Positions 1 to 8,145 of a stretch of DNA of 64,000 nt are shown here, one piece after another. Location of the stretch: positions 1 through 64,000 of the forward strand of contig CANJYB010000020.1 in the NCBI GenBank assembly GCA_947479085.1, in the 5' to 3' direction. Below the pieces are notes generated by a model that had not been told where the DNA came from, searched no databases, and saw nothing but the letters and a program-made list of their open reading frames with translations. The DNA is from Bacteroidota bacterium (GTDB lineage: Bacteria > Bacteroidota > Bacteroidia > 2-12-FULL-35-15). The position numbers and the translations under genes were made by a program. Positions within the stretch are counted from its first letter, which is position 1. Each line of letters begins with the position of its first letter.

Positions 1-80
1 ATTTTTTTAATAAATTTTTTTTTTTTTTTGTGTGGTGGGGGGGTGGGTGAGCCCCCCCCCCCCCCTCTCTCTCCTCCACC
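1..80. other. Homopolymer-rich low-complexity edge
   Basis: The first 80 bases are runs of T, then G, then C, then CT repeats, unlike anything else in the window. There is no coding potential. The most economical reading is a contig end or low-quality assembly tip rather than biological sequence. Confidence 0.6.
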
Positions 81-94
81 TTGTAAAAATATTT

Positions 95-118
95 CATTCC
101 GAACGAAGTGAGGAATCT
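95..118. repeat. Short dispersed hairpin element
   Basis: CATTCCGAACGAAGTGAGGA is a small hairpin (ATTCC paired with GGAAT) followed by CT. I recall near-identical elements scattered between genes in many Bacteroidota genomes. It lies just beyond the 3' end of the frameshifted DUF1003 gene. No function can be assigned from the sequence. Confidence 0.4.
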
Positions 119-148
119 AAATTTGTACAGTCATTTTTGATAAGAACA

Positions 149-717
149 TTATTGCTGTTTCAATTTATCCAGTTTTACATATAATTTCTCTATCAAATCC
201 ATCTGAACCTTTTGAACTTCCAACAGGTTTTTCATTTGTTCTTTCATTAGCAGGTCCAGCTTTTATTAATGTTCCTTACTTCTATTTCTGCTTTCAGGTT
301 TATCAGGTATTGATTTTCGTTCCGTGTTCTTTCCTTGGCTGCCGACCTGTTTTGTGTCATCATAATCAATGGAGCCTGTATGGATGCAATTAAAGACAAG
401 GTGATTTTCATAATGTCAAAAGGAAAACGATCAAAATGAACTTTAAAAAAATCGCCAAACGAATTAAGCACTATCCACGACCCGAATACTACACTGAACG
501 AAATTACAAATCCCCAGCTGCCTACAAACCGGGCCACATGATAGGATATCCGGTCGCCTATAGGCATTTTTTCTTCGTCCGTGTCCGACAATAAATGTTC
601 TGTTAATAGTTCTTCTTCACGAATTGCTTCGGCAACAATACTGTGCAACTTATTGAGACGTTCCTCTTCGTTCGCAAAAAGTTCTTCTAAATACTTTTGG
701 TGCTGTTTTAGTTTCAT
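149..717 (-). pseudogene. DUF1003 membrane protein, frameshifted near its C-terminus
   Basis: The ORF from the ATG at 717 has the DUF1003 signature: a charged N-terminal helix, a RxxxHVARFVGSW-like motif, two membrane segments, and the conserved APLIMMTQNR stretch before a charged tail. It stops early at 247 with an aberrant NKSWTC end. The other minus frame continues immediately as KLDLLMKEQMKNLLEVQ and on to KLKQQ, stopping at 149-151, which is the expected DUF1003 coiled tail. Restoring one base in the short A run near 262-268 (AATAAAAGC) joins the two parts. This is either a real one-base deletion or a homopolymer sequencing error. The track start at 1071 is too far upstream and overlaps acs. 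Function of the family is unknown. Confidence 0.75.
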
Positions 718-852
718 AATGTTAAGATTAGATGAACACTTCCCAATTTCCTTTCGTTTTGACCCTGCTAATTTATAACAATGTATTTTTAAATACAAAT
801 AAAATAGTTGATTTTGATTGTAAAGTACATAATGAGGTGCATTACTTTTTTC

Positions 853-860
853 TAACTTTG
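853..860 (+). promoter_or_regulatory. -7 promoter element for acs
   Basis: TAACTTTG matches the Bacteroidota -7 consensus TAnnTTTG and ends 26 bases before the acs ATG. No convincing TTTG -33 box is seen at the usual spacing. Confidence 0.5.
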
Positions 861-886
861 GAAAAATCATTTTACATAAACAGCGT

Positions 887-2785
887 ATGGCAAGAATAAC
901 TTCCTTCGAACAATACCAGGAACAATATAAAAAGAGTGTGGATAATCCCGAAGCATTTTGGGCAGAGCAGGCAGAGCAGTTTACCTGGAGCAAAAAATGG
1001 GATAAAATATTAAACTGGAATTTCACAGAACCAAAAATAGAATGGTTTGCAGGCGGGAAACTGAACATCACCGAGAATTGCCTGGACAGGCACCTGCCTG
1101 AAAAAGCGGACCAAGTAGCCTATTACTGGGAACCAAATGAGCCGACCGAAAAAGCCGTACAACTTACCTATAAACAATTGCATGAAGAGGTATGCAAATT
1201 TGCAAACGTTCTTAAAAAGAACGGCACAAAGAAAGGAGACCGTGTATGTATTTATATGCCTATGGTTCCGGAACTGGCAATTGCTTTACTTGCCTGTGCA
1301 CGAATAGGAGCAGTACATTCTGTAGTATTTGGTGGGTTCTCGGCCTCTGCACTTTCAGGAAGAATCCAGGATTGCGATTGTAAAATTGTTGTTACTTCTG
1401 ATGGAGCCTACCGGGGAGCAAAGGCCATTCCTATTAAAGCTGTAGCTGACGAAGCTTTGGAAATTTGCCCGGGAGTAGAAAAAGTAATTGTTCTTAATCG
1501 TACAGGCTCGGAAATAAATATGGTTGCAGGCAGGGATGTTTTATGGGAAGATGAAATAAAGATGGTAAATGCCGATTGCCCTGCTGAACAGATGGATGCA
1601 GAAGACATGTTGTTTATATTATATACCTCTGGTTCTACCGGAAAACCAAAAGGTGTGGTGCATACCTGCGGAGGTTATATGGTTTATACACATTACACTT
1701 TTGAAAATGTTTTTCAGTACCCCTCCTCCGGTGGGGTGTACTGGTGCACTGCAGATATTGGTTGGGTAACCGGCCATTCTTATATTGTTTATGCTCCGTT
1801 ATTGGCAGGTGCTACTTCTGTCATGTTTGAGGGAGTACCCACTTATCCTGATGCAGGAAGATTCTGGCAGGTGATTGATAAATATAAAGTAAATATATTT
1901 TATACCGCTCCTACTGCTATACGCGCATTGGAAGCTTCCGGACTTGGTTTTGTAACTCCTTATAAACTGGATTCTTTGAAAGTATTGGGAAGTGTGGGTG
2001 AACCTATTAATGAAGAAGCCTGGACCTGGTATCACGAAAATATAGGAAAAGGAAAATGTCCGATAGTAGATACCTGGTGGCAAACAGAAACAGGTGGAAT
2101 ATTAATTTCTCCATTGGCAGGAATTACCAAAACAAAACCAAGTTTTGCAACATTGCCTTTACCGGGAGTTCAACCTATTTTGGTGGATGAAAAAGGGAAT
2201 GAAATAACGGGGAACGGAGTGGAAGGAAACTTATGTATTAAATTTCCATGGCCTTCCATTATCCGCACCACCTATGGTGACCACGAACGATGCAGGCAAA
2301 ATTATTTTGCCACCTATCCCAATTTATATTTCACCGGAGATGGGTGCAAAAGAGATGAAGACGGTTATTACCGGATTACAGGAAGGGTGGACGATGTGAT
2401 GAATGTAAGCGGCCATAGAATAGGGACTGCGGAAGTGGAAAGTGCTATTAATATGCATATTGATATTGTGGAATCAGCTGTTGTTGGCTATCCGCACGAT
2501 ATTAAAGGGCAGGGAATTTACGCTTATGTAATTTGTACCAATAGCAAAAAAGATGCGGAAACTTTGCGAAAGGAAATTCTGGCAGAGGTAACCAAAATGA
2601 TTGGCCCTATTGCCAAACCGGATAAAATTCAAATAGTTACAGGATTGCCAAAAACCAGGAGCGGAAAGATAATGCGTAGAATTTTGAGAAAAGTAGCGGA
2701 AGGTGAACTCAATAACTTAGGCGATACTTCCACTCTTCTCGATCCGATGGTGGTGGAAGAAATAAAAGCAGGAGCGATTAAATAA
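887..2785 (+). CDS. acs: Acetyl-CoA synthetase (AMP-forming)
   Basis: Converts acetate, ATP and CoA to acetyl-CoA via acetyl-AMP in the cytoplasm. The 632 residues match the family length. Visible motifs are the P-loop-like YTSGSTGKPKGVVHT (about residues 245-259), WWQTETGG (about 397), the hinge region YYRITGRVDDVMNVSGHR, and the C-terminal PKTRSGKIMRR whose lysine (about 594) is the conserved catalytic and acetylation-regulated residue. An N-terminal ACAS segment (FEQYQEQY...) is present. The ATG at 887 is chosen because a TAACTTTG promoter sits just upstream. It is monocistronic; a long repeat-bearing gap follows. Confidence 0.96.
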   Translation: MARITSFEQYQEQYKKSVDNPEAFWAEQAEQFTWSKKWDKILNWNFTEPKIEWFAGGKLNITENCLDRHLPEKADQVAYYWEPNEPTEKAVQLTYKQLHEEVCKFANVLKKNGTKKGDRVCIYMPMVPELAIALLACARIGAVHSVVFGGFSASALSGRIQDCDCKIVVTSDGAYRGAKAIPIKAVADEALEICPGVEKVIVLNRTGSEINMVAGRDVLWEDEIKMVNADCPAEQMDAEDMLFILYTSGSTGKPKGVVHTCGGYMVYTHYTFENVFQYPSSGGVYWCTADIGWVTGHSYIVYAPLLAGATSVMFEGVPTYPDAGRFWQVIDKYKVNIFYTAPTAIRALEASGLGFVTPYKLDSLKVLGSVGEPINEEAWTWYHENIGKGKCPIVDTWWQTETGGILISPLAGITKTKPSFATLPLPGVQPILVDEKGNEITGNGVEGNLCIKFPWPSIIRTTYGDHERCRQNYFATYPNLYFTGDGCKRDEDGYYRITGRVDDVMNVSGHRIGTAEVESAINMHIDIVESAVVGYPHDIKGQGIYAYVICTNSKKDAETLRKEILAEVTKMIGPIAKPDKIQIVTGLPKTRSGKIMRRILRKVAEGELNNLGDTSTLLDPMVVEEIKAGAIK

Positions 2786-2955
2786 GTAAAAGTTTATTCC
2801 CTCTTTAAGTGCTTATGTTAAAGGCTAGCTGGTTTGCAATGGCCTTGGCTTTAATCATTTTGATAAGTTGTGCTTTCGATTTAGTACAAAAAAGAACACT
2901 AACTCATACATTAAAGACAATTACAAAACGCTGATTATGTGCAATATGCAGTTAG
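2786..2955. other. Intergenic spacer after acs
   Basis: No gene seen. A weak imperfect dyad (TTAAAGGC at 2818 with GGCTTTAA ending at 2854) could act as a terminator for acs but lacks a good T run. Confidence 0.3.
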
Positions 2956-3207
2956 GAAGTAAGCAAAAAGGATTCTTTTCGCATCCTTATCAACAGGGAA
3001 GTGAGCAAAAGGGATTCATTTCGCTTACTTGGTAACTGGGAAGTAAGCAAAAGAGATTCATTTCGCTTACTTGGTAACTGGGAAGTGAGCAAAAGAGATT
3101 CATTTTGCTTACTTGGTAACTGGGAAGTGAGCAAAAGAGATTCATTTTGCTAACTTGGTAACTGGGAAGTAAGCAAAAAGAGTTCTTTTTGCTTACTTGC
3201 CTGTTGG
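2956..3207. repeat. Tandem array, six 42-bp units, each a hairpin
   Basis: Units begin GAAGTRAGCAAAA at 2956, 2998, 3040, 3082, 3124 and 3166, an exact 42-bp period. Each unit contains an inverted repeat AAGTAAGCAAAA / TTTTGCTTACTT around a 6-8 base loop. In the last unit the stem is perfect over 13 bp, with matching changes on both arms relative to the central units. The first and last units are the most diverged. There is no unique spacer sequence, so this is not a CRISPR. The 14-codon period opens chance ORFs on the minus strand, which I do not believe are genes. Confidence 0.95.
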
Positions 3208-3275
3208 ACATAAGGCCAAATGGAAAAAAGTAGCTCATCTTTAAAACCATAGATAAATAACTCCAATCAATATAT

Positions 3276-3327
3276 AATGAAATCCCGAATGAAAGATGCG
3301 GAATGACAGATATGGGATTTTTTCATT
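3276..3327. terminator. Hairpin between acs and the dpm1-like gene
   Basis: AATGAAATCCC at 3276 pairs with GGGATTTTTTCATT ending at 3327 around a ~27-base loop. The right arm contains a T run on the plus strand and the left arm an A-rich run, so it may terminate in either direction. The long loop makes this only a moderate call. Confidence 0.4.
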
Positions 3328-3367
3328 AAAAATTTTGTTAAAACTTTATTAGTGCATGAATTTCCTT

Positions 3368-3375
3368 TATCTTCG
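3368..3375 (+). promoter_or_regulatory. Probable -7 element for the dpm1-like operon
   Basis: TATCTTCG is one mismatch from TAnnTTTG. It lies inside the long ORF but 18 bases before the preferred GTG at 3394, which argues that translation begins at 3394 rather than at the track start 3352. Confidence 0.35.
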
Positions 3376-3393
3376 TTTTTCAAAAAAATTGAT

Positions 3394-4107
3394 GTGTCTG
3401 ATAGTTTAGTTATTATACCTACTTACAACGAAAAGGAAAATGTAGAACGAATGATTCGTAAGGTGTTTTCTTTGACACATCCTTTTCATCTCCTCATCAT
3501 TGACGATGGTTCCCCTGATGGCACAGCCGCGATTGTAAAAAAACTAATGCTCGAATTTCCTGAAAGATTGTTTATTGAAGAAAGAACAGGTAAATTAGGT
3601 TTAGGAACAGCTTATATTCATGGTTTTACCTGGGCATTGAAACGTACTTATGAATATATTTTTGAAATGGATTGCGATTTTTCACATAATCCTGATGATT
3701 TGATTCGCCTGCGCGAAGCTTGTGTAAATGGTGCGGACATGGCGATAGGTTCTCGTTATGTTAAAGACGGAAAGATAGAAAACTGGCCAAGAGGTAGGGT
3801 ATTGATGTCGTATTATGCTTCTGTATATGTGCGAATTGTTCTTGGTGTTAACATTAGAGATACTACTGCGGGTTTTAAATGTTATACCAGAAAGGTACTG
3901 GAAAAAATAAAATTCAACGAGATTAAATTTGTTGGCTATGCATTTCAGATTGAAATGAAATATACTGCCTATAAACTTGGATTTAAGATTGCAGAAGTGC
4001 CAATAACCTTTACAGACAGGGTAGAAGGGGCTTCAAAAATGAGTAAAGGAATATTTAAGGAGGCCTTTTGGGGGGTACTTCAAATGCGATTTAAAAAAGT
4101 TGCATAA
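3394..4107 (+). CDS. Polyprenol-phosphate mannosyl/glycosyl transferase, DPM1-like (GT2)
   Basis: Family GT2 enzyme that transfers a sugar, typically mannose from GDP-mannose, to a polyprenol phosphate at the cytoplasmic membrane face. From the GTG at 3394 the protein reads MSDSLVIIPTYNEKENVE, the usual family N-terminus, about 237 residues. Motifs: VIIPTYNEKEN, LIIDDGSPDGT, the DxD-like MDCDFSHNP, and the late TTAGFKCY and FxIEMKY segments of the family. No C-terminal membrane domain is present, so it is the soluble, membrane-associated form. The longer track start (3352) is also GTG but adds 14 unconserved residues. The next gene starts 14 bases downstream, so it heads an operon. Confidence 0.85.
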   Translation: MSDSLVIIPTYNEKENVERMIRKVFSLTHPFHLLIIDDGSPDGTAAIVKKLMLEFPERLFIEERTGKLGLGTAYIHGFTWALKRTYEYIFEMDCDFSHNPDDLIRLREACVNGADMAIGSRYVKDGKIENWPRGRVLMSYYASVYVRIVLGVNIRDTTAGFKCYTRKVLEKIKFNEIKFVGYAFQIEMKYTAYKLGFKIAEVPITFTDRVEGASKMSKGIFKEAFWGVLQMRFKKVA

Positions 4108-4121
4108 ACATTTAATTAGTT

Positions 4122-5345
4122 ATGAAAAAAATTTCTCTACTGCTTTTAATTCTTGGCAACTCACTGCTTTTTGCTCAGAATATTAAAATAGAACAAATAA
4201 AAAAACACATTCAATTTCTTGCTGATGATAAGCTGAAGGGACGCGGGACTTCTTCTCCCGAGGAACTGGTGGCAGCAAAGTACATTGCAGATAATTTTAA
4301 GACTTACGGTTTACAACCCAAAGGTAATGGTGATAATTATTTCTATACTTTCAAGTTCAAAAAACCAAAAGATAAAAACGATACCGTTGGAGGAGAAACA
4401 ATTTCGGCAATGGATGTAGTTGGGTATTTGGATAATGGTGCAGAAAATACTGTCATCATTGGAGGACATTATGACCACCTAGGTACTGGGATGGATCATA
4501 ATTCGCTGGATGCAAATCCCGAAGGGAAAATTCACAATGGAGCTGATGATAACGCATCCGGAACTGCCGGGGTTATAGAACTTGCCCGTTATTTTTCTCA
4601 AAACAAAACGAAAGAAAAATTCAATTTCCTTTTCATTTGTTTCTCTGGCGAAGAGCTTGGATTATATGGTTCGAAAAGGTTTTGTGAAAATCCGACAATT
4701 GATTTCAAAAAAGTTAATTACATGATTAATATGGATATGATTGGCCGGTTGAATGATTCCACTAAAAAATTAATTGTTTATGGAGTTGGTACATCTCCTG
4801 ATTGGGTTCCATTGATTGACAAAATGCCAACCACCTTCTCTATAAAAAAAGACAGCGCGGGAATCGGCCCATCTGACCAGACTTCTTTTTATTTAAAGGA
4901 CATTCCTGTTTTGCATTTCTTTACCGGTCAGCATTCAGATTATCACAAACCAAGTGATGATATTGACAAAGTGAATTTTGAAGGAGAGAAAGCTGTTCTG
5001 GAATACATTGTAAAAATAATTGAAGAAACTGAAAAGCTTCCAAAGATGACTTTCCTGAAAACAAGGAATACTGAATCCGGAACGCGCAAGTATAAAGTAA
5101 CCATGGGTGTAATGCCTGACTATGCTTTTGATGGAAAAGGAATGCGCATAGATGGAGTTACAGCCGGAAAACCTGCTGAAAAAGCAGGATTGCTGAGAGG
5201 GGACATAGTTGTAAAAATTGGTGAAATAAAGGTAGAAAGCACTATGGATTATATGAAAGGGCTTTCTAGCTTTAACAAAGGCGATACAGCAGAAATTACA
5301 GTAATAAGAGAAGGAAAAGAAATCAAACTATCAGTTACTTTTTAA
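4122..5345 (+). CDS. Exported M28 family metallopeptidase with C-terminal PDZ domain
   Basis: Signal peptide MKKISLLLLILGNSLLFAQ, then an M28 aminopeptidase-type domain with the two-zinc ligand set visible: GGHYDHLG (H116), GADDNASG (D142/D143), SGEELGLYGS (E177/E178), NMDMIGRL (D205) and HSDYHKPSDD (H275). Residues ~325-407 form a PDZ domain (GVTAGKPAEKAGLLRGDIVVKI). The family cleaves N-terminal residues from peptides in the periplasm or at the surface; the substrate cannot be deduced. It is co-transcribed with the upstream glycosyltransferase (14-base gap) and directly abuts the dihydroorotase ATG (0-base gap). Confidence 0.92.
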   Translation: MKKISLLLLILGNSLLFAQNIKIEQIKKHIQFLADDKLKGRGTSSPEELVAAKYIADNFKTYGLQPKGNGDNYFYTFKFKKPKDKNDTVGGETISAMDVVGYLDNGAENTVIIGGHYDHLGTGMDHNSLDANPEGKIHNGADDNASGTAGVIELARYFSQNKTKEKFNFLFICFSGEELGLYGSKRFCENPTIDFKKVNYMINMDMIGRLNDSTKKLIVYGVGTSPDWVPLIDKMPTTFSIKKDSAGIGPSDQTSFYLKDIPVLHFFTGQHSDYHKPSDDIDKVNFEGEKAVLEYIVKIIEETEKLPKMTFLKTRNTESGTRKYKVTMGVMPDYAFDGKGMRIDGVTAGKPAEKAGLLRGDIVVKIGEIKVESTMDYMKGLSSFNKGDTAEITVIREGKEIKLSVTF

Positions 5346-6680
5346 ATGAAAACCTTAATCAGAAATGCAAACATTGTAAATGAAGGAAAAGTCTTTCAGG
5401 GACATGTATTGATTGATAATAACATCATCTCCAAAATTTCCGAATACGAAATAAATGTAAAAGCGGATAAAGTAATAGATGCCAAGGACAATTATTTATT
5501 TCCGGGCTGCATTGATGATCAGGTACATTTTCGTGAACCGGGACTTACCCATAAAGGAGAAATATATACGGAAGCAAAGGCAGCTGTGGCGGGAGGAATA
5601 ACCTCTTATATGGAAATGCCGAATACCATTCCTAACGTTTTTACACAACAATTACTCGAAGACAAATATAAAATCGCAGCTAAAAATTCCCTTGCCAATT
5701 ATTCTTTTTTCATGGGAGCTTCCAATGACAACCTGGAAGAAGTATTAAAAACAAATCCTAAAACAGTTTGTGGTGTAAAAATATTTATGGGTTCTTCCAC
5801 TGGTAATATGCTGGTGGATAAAAGAGAAACACTTGAAGGTCTTTTTAAAGATTGCAAAATGTTAATCGCAGTTCACTGTGAGGATGAAGAAACAATAAAA
5901 AGAAACCTGGAGACTTATGTGAGAAGCTATGCTGAAAATATACCACCACAGTTGCATCCTGTTATAAGAAGTGCAGAGGCCTGTTATAAGTCATCTTCAT
6001 TAGCGGTGGAGCTTGCAAAAAAATACAATACCCGTTTACATGTATTGCATATTTCTACAGCACAGGAATTACAATTGTTTGACAGCACGATACCATTGAA
6101 GGAAAAAAGAATTACTGCTGAAGTATGTATTCATCATCTTTGGTTTTCGGATGCCGATTACCCAAGACTGGGGAATTTAATTAAATGGAACCCTGCAATA
6201 AAAACAGCCCAGGATAAGGCAGCTTTATTAAAAGGACTGCTGGATAATAAACTGGACGTTATTGCCACAGACCACGCACCGCATACACTGGAGGAAAAAA
6301 TGCAACCTTACCTGAAAGCGCCTTCCGGTGGTCCATTGGTGCAGCATTCATTGGTTACCATGCTGGAGTTTTTTCATAACAAACAAATTACATTGGAAAA
6401 AATTGCTGAAAAAATGTCTCATGCAGTGGCGGATTGTTTTCAAATTTCCAAGCGGGGATACATTCGTGAGGGGTATTATGCTGACCTGGCTTTGGTTGAT
6501 ATTAACTATCATTGGACAGTAACCAAACGTAATCTTTTATATAAATGCGCATGGTCACCGTTTGAATGGCAACTGTTTCGTTCCAAAGTAATTCAAACAT
6601 TTGTAAACGGAAATTTAGTTTACGATAATGGGAAATGGGACGAAAGCACAAAAGGTCAACGATTGAAATTTGAAAGATAG
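5346..6680 (+). CDS. pyrC: Dihydroorotase
   Basis: Cyclic amidohydrolase of de novo pyrimidine synthesis (carbamoyl-aspartate to dihydroorotate), 444 residues. Seen: FPGCIDDQVHFREPGLTHKG near residue 50, GVKIFMGSSTGNM, VHCEDEE, LHVLHIST and VIATDHAPHTLEEK. The canonical zinc motif HxH is QVH here; as far as I recall this Q is shared by other Bacteroidota dihydroorotases, but it removes one metal ligand of the textbook site. An allantoinase is the alternative, but the HFREPG context and length favour dihydroorotase. The ATG follows directly on the stop of the M28 gene, implying translational coupling. Confidence 0.88.
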   Translation: MKTLIRNANIVNEGKVFQGHVLIDNNIISKISEYEINVKADKVIDAKDNYLFPGCIDDQVHFREPGLTHKGEIYTEAKAAVAGGITSYMEMPNTIPNVFTQQLLEDKYKIAAKNSLANYSFFMGASNDNLEEVLKTNPKTVCGVKIFMGSSTGNMLVDKRETLEGLFKDCKMLIAVHCEDEETIKRNLETYVRSYAENIPPQLHPVIRSAEACYKSSSLAVELAKKYNTRLHVLHISTAQELQLFDSTIPLKEKRITAEVCIHHLWFSDADYPRLGNLIKWNPAIKTAQDKAALLKGLLDNKLDVIATDHAPHTLEEKMQPYLKAPSGGPLVQHSLVTMLEFFHNKQITLEKIAEKMSHAVADCFQISKRGYIREGYYADLALVDINYHWTVTKRNLLYKCAWSPFEWQLFRSKVIQTFVNGNLVYDNGKWDESTKGQRLKFER

Positions 6681-6696
6681 ACAAGCTCCCGTGCAC

Positions 6697-6731
6697 TCAA
6701 TACTCAATACTCAGTACTTAATACTTAATAC
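6697..6731 (+). repeat. Five 7-bp tandem repeats upstream of an acyltransferase gene
   Basis: TCAATAC, TCAATAC, TCAGTAC, TTAATAC, TTAATAC in direct succession, ending 6 bases before the GTG start at 6738. Copy-number change would alter promoter or leader spacing. Confidence 0.9.
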
Positions 6732-6737
6732 TTCATT

Positions 6738-8093
6738 GTGCTTTACTGGATTATAAAACCGTTCGTATATATTTTTTACAGAGTTTTTTATAGGTTCTCT
6801 TATAAAGGAGTTGAAAATATCCCCGCAAACAAAGCGGTGGTATTTGCACCTAATCATGTCAATGCGTTTATTGACCCTGTTGCTTTAGGATTATTGACAA
6901 GACGCAAAGTAAGATTTTTTGCCCGTGGCGATGTATTCAAAGGGAAATTCTTAAAAATGATATTGAGCAGTATTGGCATCAGCCCCATGTACCGTATGCA
7001 GGAAGGCTATGCTGAGATTAAGAAGAATGATAAAACATTTGAAGAATGCAGGCAACGGCTTACTGACAACCAGGTAATTTTAATTTTCCCTGAAGGAATT
7101 TGTATCCAGGATAAAAGGTTAGTTCCCTTAAAAAAAGGATTGACCCGCATTGTTTTTCAAACCGAGGAAACATTGGATTTCAAGAAAGAACTTCTGATAA
7201 TTCCCGTGGGGTTAAACTATACAGCGGCATGGAAATTCAGAAGCAAACTATTCATCGACATTGGAAAACCGCTTACCATAACTGAATACGAAGAACGTTA
7301 TAAGCAAGATAAGGTTCGCACCATTAATGATTTTACAAAGGTCCTGGAGAATAAAATGAAGGAGCATCTTCTTATCATAAACAATAAAGATTATGATGAG
7401 GCGATGGATGCAATTGCTGAAATTTACCTGGAAGAATGGATTAAAGATGATGGTGCTAACCCAAGAAATTTACATAATCAATATCATGCCTTACGCAAAA
7501 TTGCGCAAATGGTTAATTTCCTGGAAGTAAATCACAAACAATTGTTAGATGAAATTAATGTAAAAACAACAACCTACTTAAAACAACTTACCGAAGCCGA
7601 TTTACGCGATCATCTTCTTCGTCCCGAAAAAATAAGTAAAATGAATTTCGGAACTTTTGTATTAGAAAGCCAGGTAATATTATGGGGCAACATTATTTAT
7701 CTTTTTGGGTTAATCACTAATTACCCTCCGTATTTTTCAGGGAAATATTTCAGCGATAAAAAAATAAAACAAAAAGAATTTTATGCATCTGCCTATTTAC
7801 ATATTGCCATGATACTATGGGGAATCTATTTCGGAATACAAATTCTTACTGTTGCTCTTTTGTTTCGGAACTGGAGTTTAATTGGCATTTATGCTGTTTC
7901 TGTTATTGCATTGGGGTTGTATAATTTATTCTTTTATCCTGTCAGGAAAAAAATATTCGGTCGCTGGAGGCTATTGCGAATGGTCAGAAAACAAAGAGAT
8001 GTTGTAGAAAACTTAGTAAGCGAACGGGCTGAAATAATTTTATTAATGAAAGAAGCAAGGGATTATTTCAAAGAATATGAGCGTAAATCCTAA
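6738..8093 (+). CDS. PlsC-like 1-acyl-glycerol-3-phosphate acyltransferase with extra membrane region
   Basis: The N-terminal half is a PlsC-type acyltransferase: NHVNAFIDP carries the HxxxxD-type catalytic motif near residue 39, and FPEGICIQDKR is the glycerol-phosphate binding block near 110. It would acylate lysophosphatidate or a related lysolipid at the inner membrane. Residues ~300-451 add a helical region with about two or three membrane segments (ILWGNIIYLFGLI; LHIAMILWGIYFGIQIL) and a basic tail. At 451 residues it is far longer than PlsC itself. The start is GTG at 6738; no ATG is near, and a 7-bp repeat tract lies immediately upstream. Confidence 0.82.
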   Translation: MLYWIIKPFVYIFYRVFYRFSYKGVENIPANKAVVFAPNHVNAFIDPVALGLLTRRKVRFFARGDVFKGKFLKMILSSIGISPMYRMQEGYAEIKKNDKTFEECRQRLTDNQVILIFPEGICIQDKRLVPLKKGLTRIVFQTEETLDFKKELLIIPVGLNYTAAWKFRSKLFIDIGKPLTITEYEERYKQDKVRTINDFTKVLENKMKEHLLIINNKDYDEAMDAIAEIYLEEWIKDDGANPRNLHNQYHALRKIAQMVNFLEVNHKQLLDEINVKTTTYLKQLTEADLRDHLLRPEKISKMNFGTFVLESQVILWGNIIYLFGLITNYPPYFSGKYFSDKKIKQKEFYASAYLHIAMILWGIYFGIQILTVALLFRNWSLIGIYAVSVIALGLYNLFFYPVRKKIFGRWRLLRMVRKQRDVVENLVSERAEIILLMKEARDYFKEYERKS

Positions 8094-8107
8094 TTGCTTT
8101 TTATATC

Positions 8108-8115
8108 TATTTTTG
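8108..8115 (+). promoter_or_regulatory. -7 promoter element for kbl
   Basis: TATTTTTG matches TAnnTTTG and ends 30 bases before the kbl ATG. Confidence 0.45.
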
Positions 8116-8145
8116 TAAAAAAAACTATAACTAACACTTATCACT

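Noticed and set aside
2956-3207. CRISPR array
   Set aside because: No unique spacers, full-length tandem repetition, and no cas genes anywhere in the window. The same applies to the other four arrays.
2952-3250. Two overlapping minus-strand repeat ORFs (60 and 86 codons)
   Set aside because: Both are frames through the 42-bp hairpin array; no promoter, and two frames are open equally.
3352-3393. Upstream GTG start for the DPM1-like gene
   Set aside because: Adds 14 unconserved residues and would place a probable -7 element inside the coding region; GTG at 3394 gives the family N-terminus.
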